A stretch of DNA of 64,000 bases from Chondrosia reniformis (lineage: Eukaryota; Porifera; Demospongiae; Chondrillida; Chondrillidae): NCBI GenBank assembly GCA_947172415.1, contig OX359190.1, positions 7,192,001 to 7,256,000 of the forward strand. The letters are read 5' to 3'. The notes beneath the pieces are model-generated. The model had not been told where the DNA came from. It did not search any database and saw only the letters and a program-made list of their open reading frames with translations. A program made the translations under genes and the position numbers. Positions 61,838 through 64,000 of this stretch are shown one piece after another (positions within the stretch are counted from its first letter, which is position 1; every line of letters starts with the position of its first letter).

Positions 61838-64000
61838 TTATTCAGTAGAGTCAGCAGATTCTATTTCCTCAATAGCCCCTTCATTAGTAAAAGAAGTTTG
61901 TTTTTCTACAACATATTCAGCTTCAGCAAGATTGAAGATTTCTAAAGGCTATATATAGAAAAGTCAGTGTATATAGAAAGATATGGATATGGTTATGCAA
62001 CATAGACAATTTTACTGTTGATGAGGAAAGCTTAGACAGGGCTTCTTGCAAGTATATACATGGAGAGACCCTGCTTTCCTCATTTTTGAGTTAATCTGGT
62101 ATCCTACTGTGAATAGCAATATCATTATGAATGTCAATGCCTAATGTGTGTCCCTCAGATATGACATGTTAGGAAACCACATAGACAGGTAACATAAAGT
62201 TTCATGGAATATTAACTCATAAACACTGCTATTTGCAATTCTACATAAGAAGGTTTGGAGTATAACTTGAAGTTAAATAGACTTTAAAAAGAGCTAACAG
62301 TAATCCAAACTCACTTTTGAATCTGTTTCCTTTTTCTTCTTAGTTGATCTTGAACAACAGCTGCTATATACAGTCAAGATATTATTGTCATATACTGAGT
62401 CAGTGTCCATTACTTTAGTCTATAAATGCACCTACCTCTTGTGATTGCAACAGATAATAATGCAGCCTATTGTAAAAGGTATTAATAGCAGAACTACACC
62501 AATTAAGCTTCCAGCAACCCGATCAAGTGGAAATTGTGGAGGGAGCTTTGAGGTCCTGATACCTACATTTCAGTAACACCAAAACTTAAAATTTCATTCC
62601 TTTTAGGCCACATATAAGTACACTTTAACAATTGCATAATGAGCTGAGAAACATCTGTTCATGTATCCAATGATATATGTGTGACTATATGAACCATACT
62701 TGTTCCACAGTAGGGAGGGTAGTAGGTGTTTTTGTCATTTGAACAGTTGCACGTATTTGGACCAACACAGGAACCGTTATTCATGCAACCAAGGTTGCAT
62801 TTGTCTACCATTAGAAATGGTGAAAACATTAATCACATGCACCATAGCCACACTAACAAAGTAAAAGAATTGGCCGCAACAGCTGTACAAAAATGCACAA
62901 GCTTACATTCATTGCAGTAGTATCCAGTATATCCTACATCGCATAGACATGCACTCATAAAGCAAGTTCCACCATTTTCACAAGGTGTTGCCTCAGTGCA
63001 AATTGGAGCGAGTTCATTTGAAACTGGAAAATGTAGTATTAACTAACTGTATATTCATTCTCCAACTTGCATGAAAGCATATGTACAATAACATATGCAT
63101 ATAACTAACTTGCACACACTACCCCAACTGATTCTTGAGGTGTACATGAGCTGTCAGGATTGTTCCAGCCACCATGAACACAATCAGCTAGTGTGAGTTC
63201 ACTACCATTACAGACTACACTATCCAACCAAAAGCTTCTGGAGAAGCCAAATGAGCCACCATACTCAAAATTCAGTGAGTAATAGGCTTTTGGAAAACCA
63301 AGCTGTCTACAAATAACATTAGCATTATCTTCCGACCATCTATCATTGCACACAGCTCTCCACTTCCCTAGATTATATATCTCTATTGTCCCCTCAGCTG
63401 GAATATTACCACCAAGAAGACGAGCTTGAAATTCTTATTTAATGAAGAAAAAGAGTATATAAATCTACTTTCCTGCTAATTAAAAATTAGTTTACTCACT
63501 GTGGATAAAGCTTACCTTTTACCATTTCGCAGTGTTCACCAACATAGTCCTGTTGACAGTAACAATGGCCACGAAAGCAAGTACCTCCATTGTAGCATTC
63601 AAATGTATCACAATTGTCTGTAAGGCAAGAAAAGTAGCATAGGAAGTCATCTATTCTCCAAGTGGCATCACTAAGAACCCATACCTACACATGATATCCA
63701 GACTTCATGATTAAATGGACATTCCCTTGCAAAACCTAACAGACTATATTCACTGCAGTTTGAAAGGTAGTCTTCACTTCCATCACATTTTATGCTTAAT
63801 AAGAGCGAGTCAGATATTCCACTCTGCCTTGGCTCATTTGAAGTCCTTGCAGCTCCAGGGTAACCTAGCTGCTTACATGCAACATCTGCACTATACAAAT
63901 TCCAGTTCTCTGTACAAACACTTAGCCATTCTTCATTATACAACATGTCAACTCTTCCTTCATTCAGAATATTACCCTCAGACAAACGAATAGGATTTCC
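61838..64000 (-). CDS. SRCR-EGF transmembrane receptor, 3' part (continues past the window edge)
   Basis: Exons (minus): at least 64000-63685 (partial), 63617-63516, 63433-63110, 63023-62907, 62804-62700, 62562-62436, 62363 or 62360 to 62315, and 61948-61838. All phases agree. Order: SRCR (EGRVDMLYNEEWLSVC, DVACKQLGYPGA, CDGSEDYLSNC); EGF (NGGTCFRGHCYC); SRCR (KWRAVCNDRW, VICRQLGFPKAYY, SVVCNGSELTLADC); EGF (CENGGTCFMSACLC); an EGF-like module (NNGSCVGPNTCNC); TM (VAGSLIGVVLLLIPFTIGCI); and a tail of about 60 aa with a basic start (RSTKKKKE) and an acidic end (EEIESADSTE). Scavenger-receptor cysteine-rich proteins are abundant in sponges and are thought to act in recognition. The N-terminus is outside the window. 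Confidence 0.88.

Overview
The window is animal nuclear DNA: AT-rich, with spliced genes, short GT-AG introns and many decayed transposons. Its key gene joins a Hedgehog-type N-terminal signalling domain to a vWA domain, about twenty cadherin repeats, Ig and EGF modules and one membrane span. That is the architecture of hedgling, known from sponges and cnidarians with relatives in choanoflagellates. With the compact genes, this points to a sponge, most likely a demosponge. That assignment is inference. I built the gene models by hand from splice sites, phase continuity and remembered family sequences.

Left part (1-23,000) holds housekeeping genes. UBXN4 (ER ubiquitin/p97 adaptor, +, 2373-8249, 9 exons) is followed by a secreted transthyretin-like protein (-, 8717-9807), METTL13/eEF1A methyltransferase (-, 10809-20022, 12 exons) and REXO4 (DEDDh exonuclease, -, 20243-22979, 9 exons). 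METTL13 and REXO4 lie head-to-tail 220 bp apart. METTL13 introns carry a broken DNA transposon (about 11,680-14,040) and a Harbinger-like MITE (18,773-19,142).

Middle part (23,600-50,730) holds surface receptors. A possible 67-residue three-exon gene ends with a stop that overlaps the start codon of the hedgling gene (+, 24881-42895, 27 exons, about 3,960 residues). All its exon phases close. Next come a single-exon unknown with a possible myristoylation start (+, 43509-44207) and, on the other strand, a 21-exon NIDO-EGF(14)-TM protein (44577-50730).

Right part (50,730-64,000) is a repeat island: a PIF1/Helitron-type helicase remnant split by a nested hAT element (54,580-56,676), plus a Helitron-associated repeat ORF. 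MRPS14 (+, 60231-60969) and the 3' part of an SRCR/EGF transmembrane receptor (-, 61838 to past the window edge) follow.

Functionally, UBXN4, METTL13, REXO4 and MRPS14 are basic cell machinery. The hedgling, NIDO-EGF and SRCR-EGF genes encode large modular surface proteins with short tails, the expected adhesion/recognition repertoire of an early-branching animal. The sequence gives no direct link between them.
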